Shown: positions 1 to 8,148 of the stretch, in pieces | How the letters are laid out: each line of letters starts with the position of its first letter | Numbering within the stretch: the stretch's first letter is position 1 | Source of the DNA: Afipia sp. Root123D2 | Lineage (GTDB): Bacteria; Pseudomonadota; Alphaproteobacteria; Rhizobiales; Xanthobacteraceae | Length of the DNA stretch: 64,000 nt | Direction of reading: 5' to 3' | NCBI RefSeq assembly: GCF_001425835.1 | Contig: NZ_LMDP01000002.1 | Span: forward strand, 1 to 64,000 | The notes under the pieces: model-generated | Databases searched by the model: none | Told to the model about the DNA's origin: nothing | What the model saw: the letters and a program-made list of their open reading frames with translations, nothing else | Translations under genes and position numbers: made by a program

Positions 1-448
1 GCCGGTCGGCGCTGAACGGCGGTATGGTGTCGCCGTAGATGCGCTTGCCCTCTTCGGCAAACCACTCGATGAAACTCGCCGCATAGGCGATCTCGCCACG
101 GCTCTCGGTCAGCGGCTTGCCCTGCTCCGCCGTCATCAGCGCGGCAAGGTCCTCCTGGTTCGCCATGATCAGTTCGAACCATTTGCGCAGGATCGCCGAA
201 CGCTCCTTGGCGATCCTGGCGCGCCATGCCGGCAGCGCCGCATTGGCCTGCTCGATCGCGCGCCGCGTCTCGGACGCCCCCATGTTGGGAACGGTACCGA
301 CAAGTTCACCGGTCGACGGATTGTCCACCTTGATGGTGCCGCCGCCGTCCGCCGCAACCCACTCCCCACCCACATAACACGCATCGCGCAACAAGGACGG
401 ATCTTTCAGTTTCAGGGATGAGGTCACGAGTTTTAACGAAGCTGTCAT
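1..448 (-). CDS. gabD: NAD(P)-dependent succinate-semialdehyde dehydrogenase, N-terminal part (cut by window edge)
   Basis: About 149 N-terminal residues of an aldehyde dehydrogenase; the rest lies beyond the left edge, so the catalytic Cys and Glu are not visible. The stretch reading AASFIEWFAEEGKRIYGDTI is characteristic of GabD-type succinate-semialdehyde dehydrogenases, which oxidise succinate semialdehyde to succinate in the cytoplasm. It is preceded by a typical ALDH start region (NPSTGELVGTVPNMG, then an AI.. .A..A.PAWRA helix and EQGKP). The ATG at 448 lies just behind a weak GGCACTCCAG leader. An AttM-type lactonase is encoded upstream on the same strand, which suggests a gamma-butyrolactone or gamma-hydroxybutyrate route, although a gap of almost 200 bases separates the two genes. 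A related semialdehyde dehydrogenase of the same family cannot be excluded from the N-terminus alone. Confidence 0.88.
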   Translation of the reverse strand, partial: MTASLKLVTSSLKLKDPSLLRDACYVGGEWVAADGGGTIKVDNPSTGELVGTVPNMGASETRRAIEQANAALPAWRARIAKERSAILRKWFELIMANQEDLAALMTAEQGKPLTESRGEIAYAASFIEWFAEEGKRIYGDTIPPFSADR

Positions 449-645
449 CTGGAGTGCCTTCTTGTCTGGGCGGGTGCACCGGGACCGGCTATCCGGTCGA
501 AGCGTGGCGCGAACATCATCACCGAAACCGCATGGGAATGGAACCTGCCAGCGGGAGCCACGCGCCGAGACAATGATCTCGATTTTTCTTCGTTCCAGCC
601 TGCACGACGGGCTGGTTCATCGAAATTCGCCCACCTCGAGGCGCC
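449..645. other. Intergenic region between lactonase and gabD
   Basis: No convincing gene. It holds a small inverted repeat, CCAGCC (595-600) with GGCTGG (610-615), and the palindrome GAGGCGCCTC at 638-647 over the stop codon of the upstream lactonase. Either could help end or pause the lactonase transcript; neither is followed by a clear T-run on the minus strand. The gabD promoter may lie here. Confidence 0.4.
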
Positions 646-1407
646 TCAGTCGTAGGCGTCAGCGCCCTTGCGCAAGGCTTTCCATTCCGCATCGTCATGG
701 CTCGCGATCACCGTAGCGCCGCCGGCCTCGATCCGCCGGATTTTCTCCATCGACTTGAGGAACAGGTCCACGTTCCAGGTGTTCTTCGGCACGGTGTTCT
801 GGTCGAGATTGGCGCGAACGCTCAACGCATCCGACGGCAGCAGGAATTCGCCGCTCTTGTCGAGCCTCACCAGCGCGCCGACCAGTCCGGGGGAATGGCC
901 GGGCAACGGCAGCAGCGTGATCCGGCCGTCGCCGAACACATCGTGCTCGCCGTCGATCACCTTCATCGGGATCGGATGATCCCAGTCAGCAGAAATATAG
1001 CCGCGATTGAGTGCGTCAGGCGCACTCGCGGCCTCCAGTTCGCGGGCATGGACGATGATCGTCGCCTTCTTGAAGAATTCGTTGCAGCCGCAATGATCGG
1101 TGTGGAGATGCGAGCAGACTACGACGTCGATGTCATCGGGGCCGAGACCGACAGCCTTCAGACCATTCACCACGTGATCGCCGGGCGACATGATCGGGAT
1201 CATGTACTTGGCGATGACGCCGAGGCGCGCTTCGGGATTTTCCACGATCGACGGATGGCAGCCGGTGTCGAACAGCACGTTGCCCTGTGCGTGCCGCATC
1301 AGCATGCACGACACCGGCAGCTCGAACATCTCGCCGCGTTCTGCATCGGGATAATACGTGGCCTTTCGCATTTTCAGGCGGCCGCCAGACAGCACATGCA
1401 TCTTCAT
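646..1407 (-). CDS. N-acyl homoserine lactonase / AttM-BlcC family metallo-beta-lactamase-fold hydrolase
   Basis: A 253-residue cytoplasmic metallo-beta-lactamase-fold protein of the AiiA/AttM lactonase size class. All expected metal ligands are visible: HLHTDH at residues 100-105 (His100, His102, Asp104, His105), His171 in GHSPG, Asp193 in PSDAL and His237 in SHDDA. Enzymes of this family open lactone rings, either acyl-homoserine lactones (quorum quenching) or gamma-butyrolactone (BlcC). The gabD-like gene directly downstream on the same strand mirrors the pairing of lactonase and succinate-semialdehyde dehydrogenase in the Agrobacterium blc operon and favours gamma-butyrolactone catabolism, but this is inference. 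The ATG at 1407 has an AAGGAA-type ribosome binding site. No signal peptide. Confidence 0.85.
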   Translation of the reverse strand: MKMHVLSGGRLKMRKATYYPDAERGEMFELPVSCMLMRHAQGNVLFDTGCHPSIVENPEARLGVIAKYMIPIMSPGDHVVNGLKAVGLGPDDIDVVVCSHLHTDHCGCNEFFKKATIIVHARELEAASAPDALNRGYISADWDHPIPMKVIDGEHDVFGDGRITLLPLPGHSPGLVGALVRLDKSGEFLLPSDALSVRANLDQNTVPKNTWNVDLFLKSMEKIRRIEAGGATVIASHDDAEWKALRKGADAYD

Positions 1408-1657
1408 CGCGTATTCCTTTCAGCTCATTCGATAGCGCGGCAGCGGTGTAAAGAAAATCACCCAAACCACCTCAAAATACATATGAGTATGTAAAAAACT
1501 CATAGTCAATTTGACACGGTTCTTTAGCGCACGCTAACGTGGCCGTCATCGCTTCTTTCCGTGCGGCCTCCAGGACATCACAGCCGGTTCAGCCCGATGA
1601 CGGGGTAAGCGACGCGGCCTCGATCCGGAAACGGATCGGCCGGAAAAACGGAATGTG
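1408..1657. promoter_or_regulatory. Divergent control region between lactonase and acyl-CoA ligase genes
   Basis: About 250 bases between two divergently read genes. An AT-rich core holds two symmetric elements: TACATA-TGAG-TATGTA (1478-1493) and GTCAA-T-TTGAC (1505-1515). The second overlaps a TTGACA hexamer (1511-1516) that could be the -35 element for the rightward ligase/binding-protein/OYE operon, with TAACGT (1535-1540) as a weak -10. The IclR regulator encoded at the end of that operon is an obvious candidate to bind here. Confidence 0.45.
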
Positions 1658-3346
1658 ATGGGACAGGCGGAGTTGCGCGCGGTCATGTACACGGTTTTCA
1701 GCACGTTCGCGGCAACCGCCGACGCGATGCCAGGCAGGCCGTTTCTCTGTATTCCGCCGCGCCCTGACCGCGCCTACATCCCCGCCGGCGCCGAGTTCAA
1801 CTACGGAGACATCGCCGAAAAGATCGGCAGCCTGCGTGAGCGCTACCACGATGCGGGTTACGGTCATGGCCATCGCGTTTGCCTGCTGCTCGAAAACAGG
1901 CCGGACTTCCTTGTCCACTGGCTTGCGCTCAATGCCATCGGCGCGTCGATCATTCCGATCAATCCCGCCTATCGCGCTGCCGAGATTGCCTATCTCATTT
2001 CGCATGCCGAGCCGGACCTGATCGTCGCACTGCATGGCCAGTCCGAATTGAAAAAGGCCATTGCAGAATCCAGCCCTTCCCCGCTGCTGCTTCAAGTCAC
2101 CGGCGACGACCTCGGCGACAGCGTTCAGGACATTCCGCCATCCCGCACGCGTCCACCCGCCGACGGCATCCCGCACAGCCGGAGTGAAGCCGCGCTGCTC
2201 TACACATCGGGCACCACTGCGCAGCCCAAGGGCTGCATCCTGTCCAACGAATATGTGGTTTCGACCGGCCGCTGGTATGCAAGCCGCGGCGGCGAAGCGA
2301 CCTATCATGCCGGCACCGAGCGGCTCTACAGTCCTCTCCCGCTGTTTCACATGGCAGGGCTTACGCTCACCACCATGGCGATGATGCTGACCGGCGGATG
2401 TCTCATTCTACCGGAACGGTTCAACGCCAGATTTGCCTGGCAGGATATCGTGACCTGCCGCGCCAGCGTGCTTCATTATCTCGGCGTCATCGTCGCCGCC
2501 CTGCTGGAGCAGCCCCCCTCTCCGCAGGAGGCGATGCACACCCTGCGCTTCTCGATGGGTGTCGGCGCCAATCCGGAACTGCGTCGGAAAGCTCACAAGC
2601 GGTTCGGGATTCCATTCGTCGAAGGCTGGGGCATGACGGAAACCGGCCGCAGCTGCTTCAACACGGTCGAGCCGTATCATCTTGAGAGCAACACCATCGG
2701 CCGCAGCGAGCCGGGCTTCGAGATGATCGCGCTGAGCCCCGACGGTCGGGAGGTGCCCGCCGGGACACTCGGCGAACTGTGCGTCCGCCATTCGGCAGAG
2801 ACTCCGCGCAAGGGGTTTTTCTCGGGTTATCTGAAAGACCCGGCCGCGACGGAAGAAGCCTGGCGGCACGGCTGGTTTCACACGGGCGACAGCGTCTGGC
2901 GACATGAGGACGGTGCCTTCGTGTTTGTCGACCGGCTCAAGCACATGATCCGCCGGGCCGGCGAGAACATTTCCGCTGCCGAGGTCGAGAGCGTTCTCGC
3001 GGCATCGTCTCTCGTCAGACAGGCGGCGGTGGTCGCCGCGCGCGATCCGGTTCGCGAGGAAGAAGTGGTCGCGTTCATCGTCGCCAATGACGGCGTGCAG
3101 CCGTCCGACGAAGCCGCAGAACGTATTTTCAATCACTGCGCCGAGCGCCTTGCGTCCTTCAAGCTGCCGGCCTGGGTGGCATTCGTCGACGCGCTCCCGC
3201 TCACCGCCACCAACAAGATCCAGAAACACACGCTTTTGGGTCCGGACAAGACGCCTTTGCCGGACGCGAAAACCATCGATCTGCGGCGGCACAAGACCAA
3301 CGCGATCAAGACCAGCAGTTCAAACAAAGATAACGGGAGACAATAA
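1658..3346 (+). CDS. ATP-dependent acyl-CoA ligase (AMP-forming, ANL superfamily)
   Basis: A 562-residue adenylate-forming enzyme that activates a carboxylic acid as acyl-AMP and transfers it to CoA. The phosphate-binding motif LLYTSGTTAQPKG lies near residues 180-192, the GWGMTETG motif near 322, the hinge motif HTGD...DRLKHMIRRAGENIS in the last third, and the catalytic Lys in TATNKIQK near the C-terminus. Substrate unknown; family relatives act on carnitine/crotonobetaine-like or other short organic acids. The start is uncertain: GTG 1655, ATG 1658 or ATG 1685 are in frame, and 1685 would suit the family N-terminus well. The stop codon overlaps the start of the binding-protein gene by one base, so the two are translationally coupled and probably serve the same imported acid. 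Confidence 0.87.
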   Translation: MGQAELRAVMYTVFSTFAATADAMPGRPFLCIPPRPDRAYIPAGAEFNYGDIAEKIGSLRERYHDAGYGHGHRVCLLLENRPDFLVHWLALNAIGASIIPINPAYRAAEIAYLISHAEPDLIVALHGQSELKKAIAESSPSPLLLQVTGDDLGDSVQDIPPSRTRPPADGIPHSRSEAALLYTSGTTAQPKGCILSNEYVVSTGRWYASRGGEATYHAGTERLYSPLPLFHMAGLTLTTMAMMLTGGCLILPERFNARFAWQDIVTCRASVLHYLGVIVAALLEQPPSPQEAMHTLRFSMGVGANPELRRKAHKRFGIPFVEGWGMTETGRSCFNTVEPYHLESNTIGRSEPGFEMIALSPDGREVPAGTLGELCVRHSAETPRKGFFSGYLKDPAATEEAWRHGWFHTGDSVWRHEDGAFVFVDRLKHMIRRAGENISAAEVESVLAASSLVRQAAVVAARDPVREEEVVAFIVANDGVQPSDEAAERIFNHCAERLASFKLPAWVAFVDALPLTATNKIQKHTLLGPDKTPLPDAKTIDLRRHKTNAIKTSSSNKDNGRQ

Positions 3347-4566
3347 TGAAACTCGCAATGCACGCCGCCGCCATGGCAACCGCCGCAATTCTATCGCCGC
3401 TTGCCACGCCGGCCGCGCACGCCCAGATCTCCGACAACGTCGTCAAGATCGGTGTGTTGACCGACCAGTCCGGTTCGTACGCCGACGCCACCGGTCCGGG
3501 ATCAGTGGAAGCGGTGCGCATGGCGATTGCGGATTTCGGCGGTAAGGTCGCCGGCAAACCGATCGAGATGGTCGATGCCGATCACCAGAACAAGGCCGAC
3601 GTCGGCGCGGCGATCGCACGGCGCTGGTACGAGAACGAGAATGTCGACGTCATTGTCGATTTCGCCAATTCGGCGGTCGCACTCGCGGTCCTTGAGCTGA
3701 CCAAGCAAAAGAACAAGGCGATGCTGATTTCGTCGGCGGGCTCCTCGGACCTCACCGGCAAGCACTGCTCGCTGAACTCGGTGCAGTGGACCTATAACAC
3801 CTACGCGCTCGCCAACAGCACGGCACGGGCGTTGGTAAAAGAAGGCTCCAAAAGCTGGTATTTCGTCACGGTCGACTATGCGTTCGGACATGCACTGCGC
3901 AATGACGCCGCGAAAACCGTCGAGAAGCTCGGTGGTACCGTGATCGGCGACGTACGCCATCCGTTCAACAACATGGACTTCTCGTCGTTCCTGCTTCAGG
4001 CGCAAAACTCCAAGGCTGACGTTATCGCTTTCGCGAACACGGGCGGTGACCTGGCCAACTCGATCCGCCACGCTCAGGAGTTCGGTCTGACTCAAGGCAA
4101 GCAGAAGGTCGCGGCGTTCCTGATGCAGACCAGTGATATTCATGCGATCGGCCTCAAATCCGCTCAGGGACTGATGCTGACCACGGCATTCTATTGGGAT
4201 CTCGACGACAAGACCCGCGCCTTCGCCGACAAGTTCTTCGCCAAGACCAAGCGGCGGCCGACCATGGTGCAGGCTGGCCTGTATTCCGCCGTCATGAACT
4301 ATCTCAAGGCGATCGAGCGGGCCGGCACCGATGATGGTCCGAAGGATATCGCTGAAATGAAGAAGATGCCGATCGACGATTTCTTCGCCCGCAATGCATT
4401 TCTGCGCGAGGACGGACAGTTGATCCACGACATGTATCTCGTGCAGGTCAAATCCCCGTCCGAGTCGAAAGGTGCGTGGGATTACGAAAAGCTGGTCCAG
4501 GTGATCCCCGGCAAGGATGCGTTCGTGTCGCCCGAGGACAGCGCCTGCTCGCTTCTCAAGAAGTAA
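3346..4566 (+). CDS. Branched-chain-type (HAAT) ABC transporter substrate-binding protein, orphan
   Basis: A 406-residue periplasmic binding protein of the Peripla_BP_6 (Leu/Ile/Val-binding-like) family. It has a Sec signal peptide ending at AAHA-Q (about residue 26), followed by the usual VKIGVLTDQSGSYAD start of the mature lobe. No permease or ATPase gene is adjacent, unlike the other four binding proteins in the window. Instead it sits between a CoA ligase and an OYE reductase in one operon. It may deliver its ligand to a transporter encoded elsewhere. Binding proteins of this subtype are often associated with aromatic or other organic acids; the ligand cannot be told from sequence. No hairpin separates it from the next gene. 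Confidence 0.93.
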   Translation: MKLAMHAAAMATAAILSPLATPAAHAQISDNVVKIGVLTDQSGSYADATGPGSVEAVRMAIADFGGKVAGKPIEMVDADHQNKADVGAAIARRWYENENVDVIVDFANSAVALAVLELTKQKNKAMLISSAGSSDLTGKHCSLNSVQWTYNTYALANSTARALVKEGSKSWYFVTVDYAFGHALRNDAAKTVEKLGGTVIGDVRHPFNNMDFSSFLLQAQNSKADVIAFANTGGDLANSIRHAQEFGLTQGKQKVAAFLMQTSDIHAIGLKSAQGLMLTTAFYWDLDDKTRAFADKFFAKTKRRPTMVQAGLYSAVMNYLKAIERAGTDDGPKDIAEMKKMPIDDFFARNAFLREDGQLIHDMYLVQVKSPSESKGAWDYEKLVQVIPGKDAFVSPEDSACSLLKK

Positions 4567-4590
4567 CCCGAAGCACCGAAGGGCAATCCG

Positions 4591-5724
4591 ATGAGTGAAA
4601 CCCCGCTTCTGTTCACGCCGCTGCGGCTGCGCGATCTCGAACTCAAAAATCGCGTCGTCGTCTCGCCGATGGCAACCTATTCGGCGCGTGATGGCCACGC
4701 CACCGACTGGCATGTCCAGCATATCGGCAAGCTGGCGGCGGGCGGTGCCGGCCTGGTGTTCGTAGAACAAAGCTCCGTCAACACCCAGGGCCGGATCACC
4801 CATGGCTGTCTCGGGATTTGGGATGACGCTCATCTGGAAGGCCTGACCAAGCTGGCGGAAATCATCCACCAGTTCGGCGCCAAGGCGGCGATCCAGATCG
4901 CCCACAGCGGACGAAAGGGATCGTCGCAACGCCCGTGGGAGGGCGGCGGGCCGCTGGGCGACGCCGACGTCGCCGCGCGCGATGAAGGGCCGTGGCCGAT
5001 TGCCGCCTCAAGCACCGTGCCGTTCGACAACGGATGGCCGGCGCCGCACATGATGAGCCACGCCGACATTGACGGCGTGGTTGAGGACTTCCGCATGGCG
5101 TTCCGCCGTGCCCGCAAGGCCGGCTTCGATATCGCCGAACTGCACTGCGCCCACGGGTATCTGATGCACTCGTTCCTGTCGCCGCTTGCCAACAACCGCA
5201 ACGACGACTTCGGCGGTTCGCGCGATAACCGGATGCGCCTGCCGCTACGTGTCGCCGCCATCATGCGTGAGGAATGGCCGGACGACATGCCGGTGTTCGT
5301 GCGCATCTCGTCGGTCGACGGCGTCGACATCGGCTGGTCGATCGAGGATTCGGTCGCATTCGCCCATGAGTTGAAACGCGTCGGCGTCGATGTGATCGAC
5401 TGCTCATCGGGCGGCATGAAACTGCCGCGCGGCAACTCGCTGGTGTCTCGCGAACCCGGTTTCCAGGTGCCTTTTGCCGAGCGAATCAAGCGTGAAGCCG
5501 ATATGCCGACGGTTGCGGTCGGCCTCATCCGTGAGGCGGATTACGCGGAAGACATTCTGAAAAACGGCAAGGCGACCCTGATTGCGCTCGGCCGCGAGTT
5601 GTTGTGGAATCCGAACTGGCCGGCACAGACCGCGCTGCAACTCGGATGCGATCCGGAATGGTCGGGATGGCCGGAGCAATACGGCTGGTGGCTCAAGCGC
5701 CGGACTGCGCAGCAAGGGCGATAA
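4591..5724 (+). CDS. NADH:flavin oxidoreductase / Old Yellow Enzyme family (YqjM/XenA class)
   Basis: A 377-residue FMN-dependent TIM-barrel ene-reductase. The substrate-binding pair and tyrosine are present in HCAHGY (His185, His188, Tyr190), followed by the typical SFLSPLANNRNDDFGG stretch. Enzymes of this class reduce activated C=C bonds of enones, dienoyl compounds or nitro compounds. The Cys that tunes the flavin in YqjM/XenA (PMCxY) is replaced: here the motif is SPMATY with Ala28. The gene follows the orphan binding protein by 24 bases in the same operon as the CoA ligase. It is clearly paralogous to the OYE gene at 31372-32541. Confidence 0.92.
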   Translation: MSETPLLFTPLRLRDLELKNRVVVSPMATYSARDGHATDWHVQHIGKLAAGGAGLVFVEQSSVNTQGRITHGCLGIWDDAHLEGLTKLAEIIHQFGAKAAIQIAHSGRKGSSQRPWEGGGPLGDADVAARDEGPWPIAASSTVPFDNGWPAPHMMSHADIDGVVEDFRMAFRRARKAGFDIAELHCAHGYLMHSFLSPLANNRNDDFGGSRDNRMRLPLRVAAIMREEWPDDMPVFVRISSVDGVDIGWSIEDSVAFAHELKRVGVDVIDCSSGGMKLPRGNSLVSREPGFQVPFAERIKREADMPTVAVGLIREADYAEDILKNGKATLIALGRELLWNPNWPAQTALQLGCDPEWSGWPEQYGWWLKRRTAQQGR

Positions 5725-5734
5725 CGGAAGATCG

Positions 5735-6595
5735 ATGGTGGTGAAACGAAACTCAACCGGCGAAATCACGCCTGCCGATCGCGGCGTTCGCGCAGCGACA
5801 TCCGCGCCGCCAACTGCGCGCGGCGCCAATTCCGTCGTCCGGCAGAAAGCGGACAGTTCGGTCAAATCGGCCAAGCGCGTATTCGAAGTGCTGGAGTTCT
5901 TCGAGGAACATCAGCGCGCGGCGTCCACCATCGAGGTCGCGAACGCGCTGAAGTTTCCGCAATCAAGCACATCGGTGCTGATGCGGACCATGACCTCGCT
6001 CGGCTATCTGCGCTACGACTCCAGCCGCCGCAACTACATCCCGACCGCACGCGTGTCGACGCTCGGGCACTGGCTCAGCCCCGCTTTGTTCGAGCGTGGA
6101 CGCCTGATCAATCTGATGGAAGACCTGTCGAACAAGACCAACGAAACAATCATGGTCGGCCTGCAGAACGGGCTGACCGCACAGTATATCTATGTCATCC
6201 AGGCCAAGCTCCCGATGCGTCTTTACGTCAGAGCGGGAACGTTGCGGCCGCTGGGACGATCAGGCCTGGGCTACGCGCTGTTATCGAACCACAAGGACCA
6301 GGAGGTCCGGCGCATCGTCAAACTGCTCAACGCCCACGAGCCCGACCCTGCGCGCCACATCAACATCAAGGAGTCGCTGGCCGAATTGGCCAACGTCCGC
6401 CGCAAGGGCCACGCTTTTTCCCTGAACCTTGTCACGCCGGGCGCCGGAGTCGTCGCGATGAACCTGCCGAAGATCGCTGAATCCCAGCAGCCGCTGGTGG
6501 TCTGCGTCGCCGGACTGACCGATGCGCTGATCAGGCAAGAACAGGACATCGCCGACCTTATGCGGCGCGCGATCGACTTTCATCTGTCCGACTGA
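5735..6595 (+). CDS. IclR family transcriptional regulator
   Basis: 286 residues. The winged-helix DNA-binding domain covers about residues 40-100 (SVKSAKRVFEVLEFF, then ALKFPQSSTSVLMRTM as recognition region), and the C-terminal IclR effector domain follows from about 110 to the end. A basic, alanine-rich 40-residue N-terminal extension precedes the domain. The ATG at 5735 follows GGAAGATCG just after the OYE stop, so it is probably the last gene of the ligase/binding-protein/OYE operon and may autoregulate it. It is a clear paralogue of the IclR at 38946-39701 (both carry FEVLE.F and RPL.RSGLG.LLLS-type stretches). A longer frame opening at 5582 would overlap the OYE gene and is not favoured. 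Confidence 0.9.
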   Translation: MVVKRNSTGEITPADRGVRAATSAPPTARGANSVVRQKADSSVKSAKRVFEVLEFFEEHQRAASTIEVANALKFPQSSTSVLMRTMTSLGYLRYDSSRRNYIPTARVSTLGHWLSPALFERGRLINLMEDLSNKTNETIMVGLQNGLTAQYIYVIQAKLPMRLYVRAGTLRPLGRSGLGYALLSNHKDQEVRRIVKLLNAHEPDPARHINIKESLAELANVRRKGHAFSLNLVTPGAGVVAMNLPKIAESQQPLVVCVAGLTDALIRQEQDIADLMRRAIDFHLSD

Positions 6596-6603
6596 AGCCG
6601 GTT

Positions 6604-8145
6604 TCAGCGCTGCTCCGCGCGGGCGGACATTTCACGCAAGGCGGTCTTGAGAATCTTTCCGTAGTTGCTCTTGGGAAGTTCGTCGAGCTGCACGTAGCGC
6701 TTCGGCCGCTTGAACCGCGCGATCCGCGCGAGACAATGCGCATCGAAGATTTTCTCATCGAACTGCGCGCCGCTCTCGACCACCACATAGGCGACGACAT
6801 TCTCGCCCCACTCCGGGTCCGGCACGCCGATCACCGAGACTTCGCGGATCGCCGGATGAGTCAGCAGCGCTTCCTCGACCTCGCGCGGATAGATGTTGGT
6901 CCCACCGGAAATGATCACGTCCTTCGAGCGGTCTGACAGTGTCAGGAAACCGTCTTCGTCGAGCTTGCCGACGTCACCAGTGCGCAGCCAGCCATCGACG
7001 ATGGTCTCGCGGGTCGCTTCCGGGTTGTTCCAGTAACCCAGCATCACCGGCGGACCCTTGGCCTCGACCTCGCCGACTTCGCCCGGCGGAAGCGGACGCC
7101 CCTCGTCATCGGTGATCCGCACGGAGACAGCGCTTTGCGCGATGCCGACCGACGACAGGCGCTCGATATAGCGCGGATTGTCCCGGTCCACATGCAATGC
7201 GCGCGGCAGCGACGTGATCGTCATCGGCGACTCGCCCTGTCCGTAGATCTGGATGAAGCGCGGTCCCAACACGGTCATCGCCGCCTTGATGTCGTCGAGA
7301 TACATCGGCGCACCGCCATAAACGATGGTCTTCAGGCCTTCGCCGTTTTCGCCCCGCGCTTTCGCAGCGGCCACCAGCCGGTTCACCATGGTCGGCGCAC
7401 AGAACATCGACACCGAACCGAGCGCGCGGCCAAGGTCGAGCACTTCGTCAGCATCGAAGCCACCGGATGCCGGAATAACGTGACGCGCTGCGTGGCGGAC
7501 ATGGATAAAGTTATAGAGGCCGGCGCCGTGCGACAGCGGTGCCGCATAGACCGCGGCATCGCGCTGCTCGACGCTGTCAACATCGGCGAGATAGCACAGC
7601 GACATCGAAACCAGATTGCCGTTGCTGAGCATGACGCCCTTCGGCCGCCCGGTTGTTCCCGATGTGTAGAACAGCCACGCCAGATCGTCGATTTCGCGTA
7701 CGACCGGTGAGCCGGTCGCGGTCGCATCGTAAAGCGCGGAAAACGCGGCGCTGTCCGTGTCCAACAGTACGATCGGATCAGCGTCGTTTGCCCGCGCCTC
7801 GCCGAGTGTCACCAGCGTATCGGAATCGACGAAGGCAAGCTTCGCGCCGGAGTTGGCGCAGATCCACGCCGCTTCCATGCCGTGGAGCTTGGCATTGATC
7901 GGCACCGCAACCGCGCCGGCCCACCAGATGCCGTAAAATGCTTCGAGATACTGCGTGCTGTTGCCGAGAAACAGCGCGACCCGGTCGCCGGGCTGAACGT
8001 CGTATGTCGTACGCAGATTGGCAGCAATCGCCGCAGCGCGCCGCGCGAAGGTCGCATAGTCAGCGCGGACCTCGGTTCCTTCGAGCAGTGCGGGGGCAGC
8101 CGGATGCAGTCGCGCGGCTGTCGCCAGCCATTCGGCAATATTCAT
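6604..8145 (-). CDS. Acyl-CoA synthetase (AMP-forming, ANL superfamily)
   Basis: A 513-residue adenylate-forming ligase. Visible motifs: WLFYTSGTTGRPKG near residues 158-170, YGQGESPMT near 300, GWLRTGDVGKLDEDG then DRSKDVIISGGTNIYPREVE near 400-430, and the catalytic Lys in KSNYGKILK near residue 495. It would activate a carboxylic acid, possibly a fatty or aromatic acid, for the CoA pathway encoded upstream in the same operon. It follows the thiolase gene by only three bases, so they are co-translated. It converges tail to tail with the IclR gene, eight bases away. Confidence 0.9.
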   Translation of the reverse strand: MNIAEWLATAARLHPAAPALLEGTEVRADYATFARRAAAIAANLRTTYDVQPGDRVALFLGNSTQYLEAFYGIWWAGAVAVPINAKLHGMEAAWICANSGAKLAFVDSDTLVTLGEARANDADPIVLLDTDSAAFSALYDATATGSPVVREIDDLAWLFYTSGTTGRPKGVMLSNGNLVSMSLCYLADVDSVEQRDAAVYAAPLSHGAGLYNFIHVRHAARHVIPASGGFDADEVLDLGRALGSVSMFCAPTMVNRLVAAAKARGENGEGLKTIVYGGAPMYLDDIKAAMTVLGPRFIQIYGQGESPMTITSLPRALHVDRDNPRYIERLSSVGIAQSAVSVRITDDEGRPLPPGEVGEVEAKGPPVMLGYWNNPEATRETIVDGWLRTGDVGKLDEDGFLTLSDRSKDVIISGGTNIYPREVEEALLTHPAIREVSVIGVPDPEWGENVVAYVVVESGAQFDEKIFDAHCLARIARFKRPKRYVQLDELPKSNYGKILKTALREMSARAEQR

Positions 8146-8148
8146 GGA

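Noticed and set aside
697-1494. A long rightward open frame (265 codons) across the lactonase gene
   Set aside because: It lies wholly antisense to a gene with a complete metal-site pattern; its product is Arg/His-rich with no motif, as expected of a GC-rich shadow frame.
3502-4929. A 475-codon leftward frame across the binding-protein and OYE genes
   Set aside because: It spans two clear genes in antisense, has no domain motif and an odd Arg/Gly/Val composition.
6592-6607. A CTGAAGCCGGTTTCAG near-palindrome at the junction of IclR and ligase stops
   Set aside because: Only five paired bases at each end and no T-run; too weak to call a terminator.
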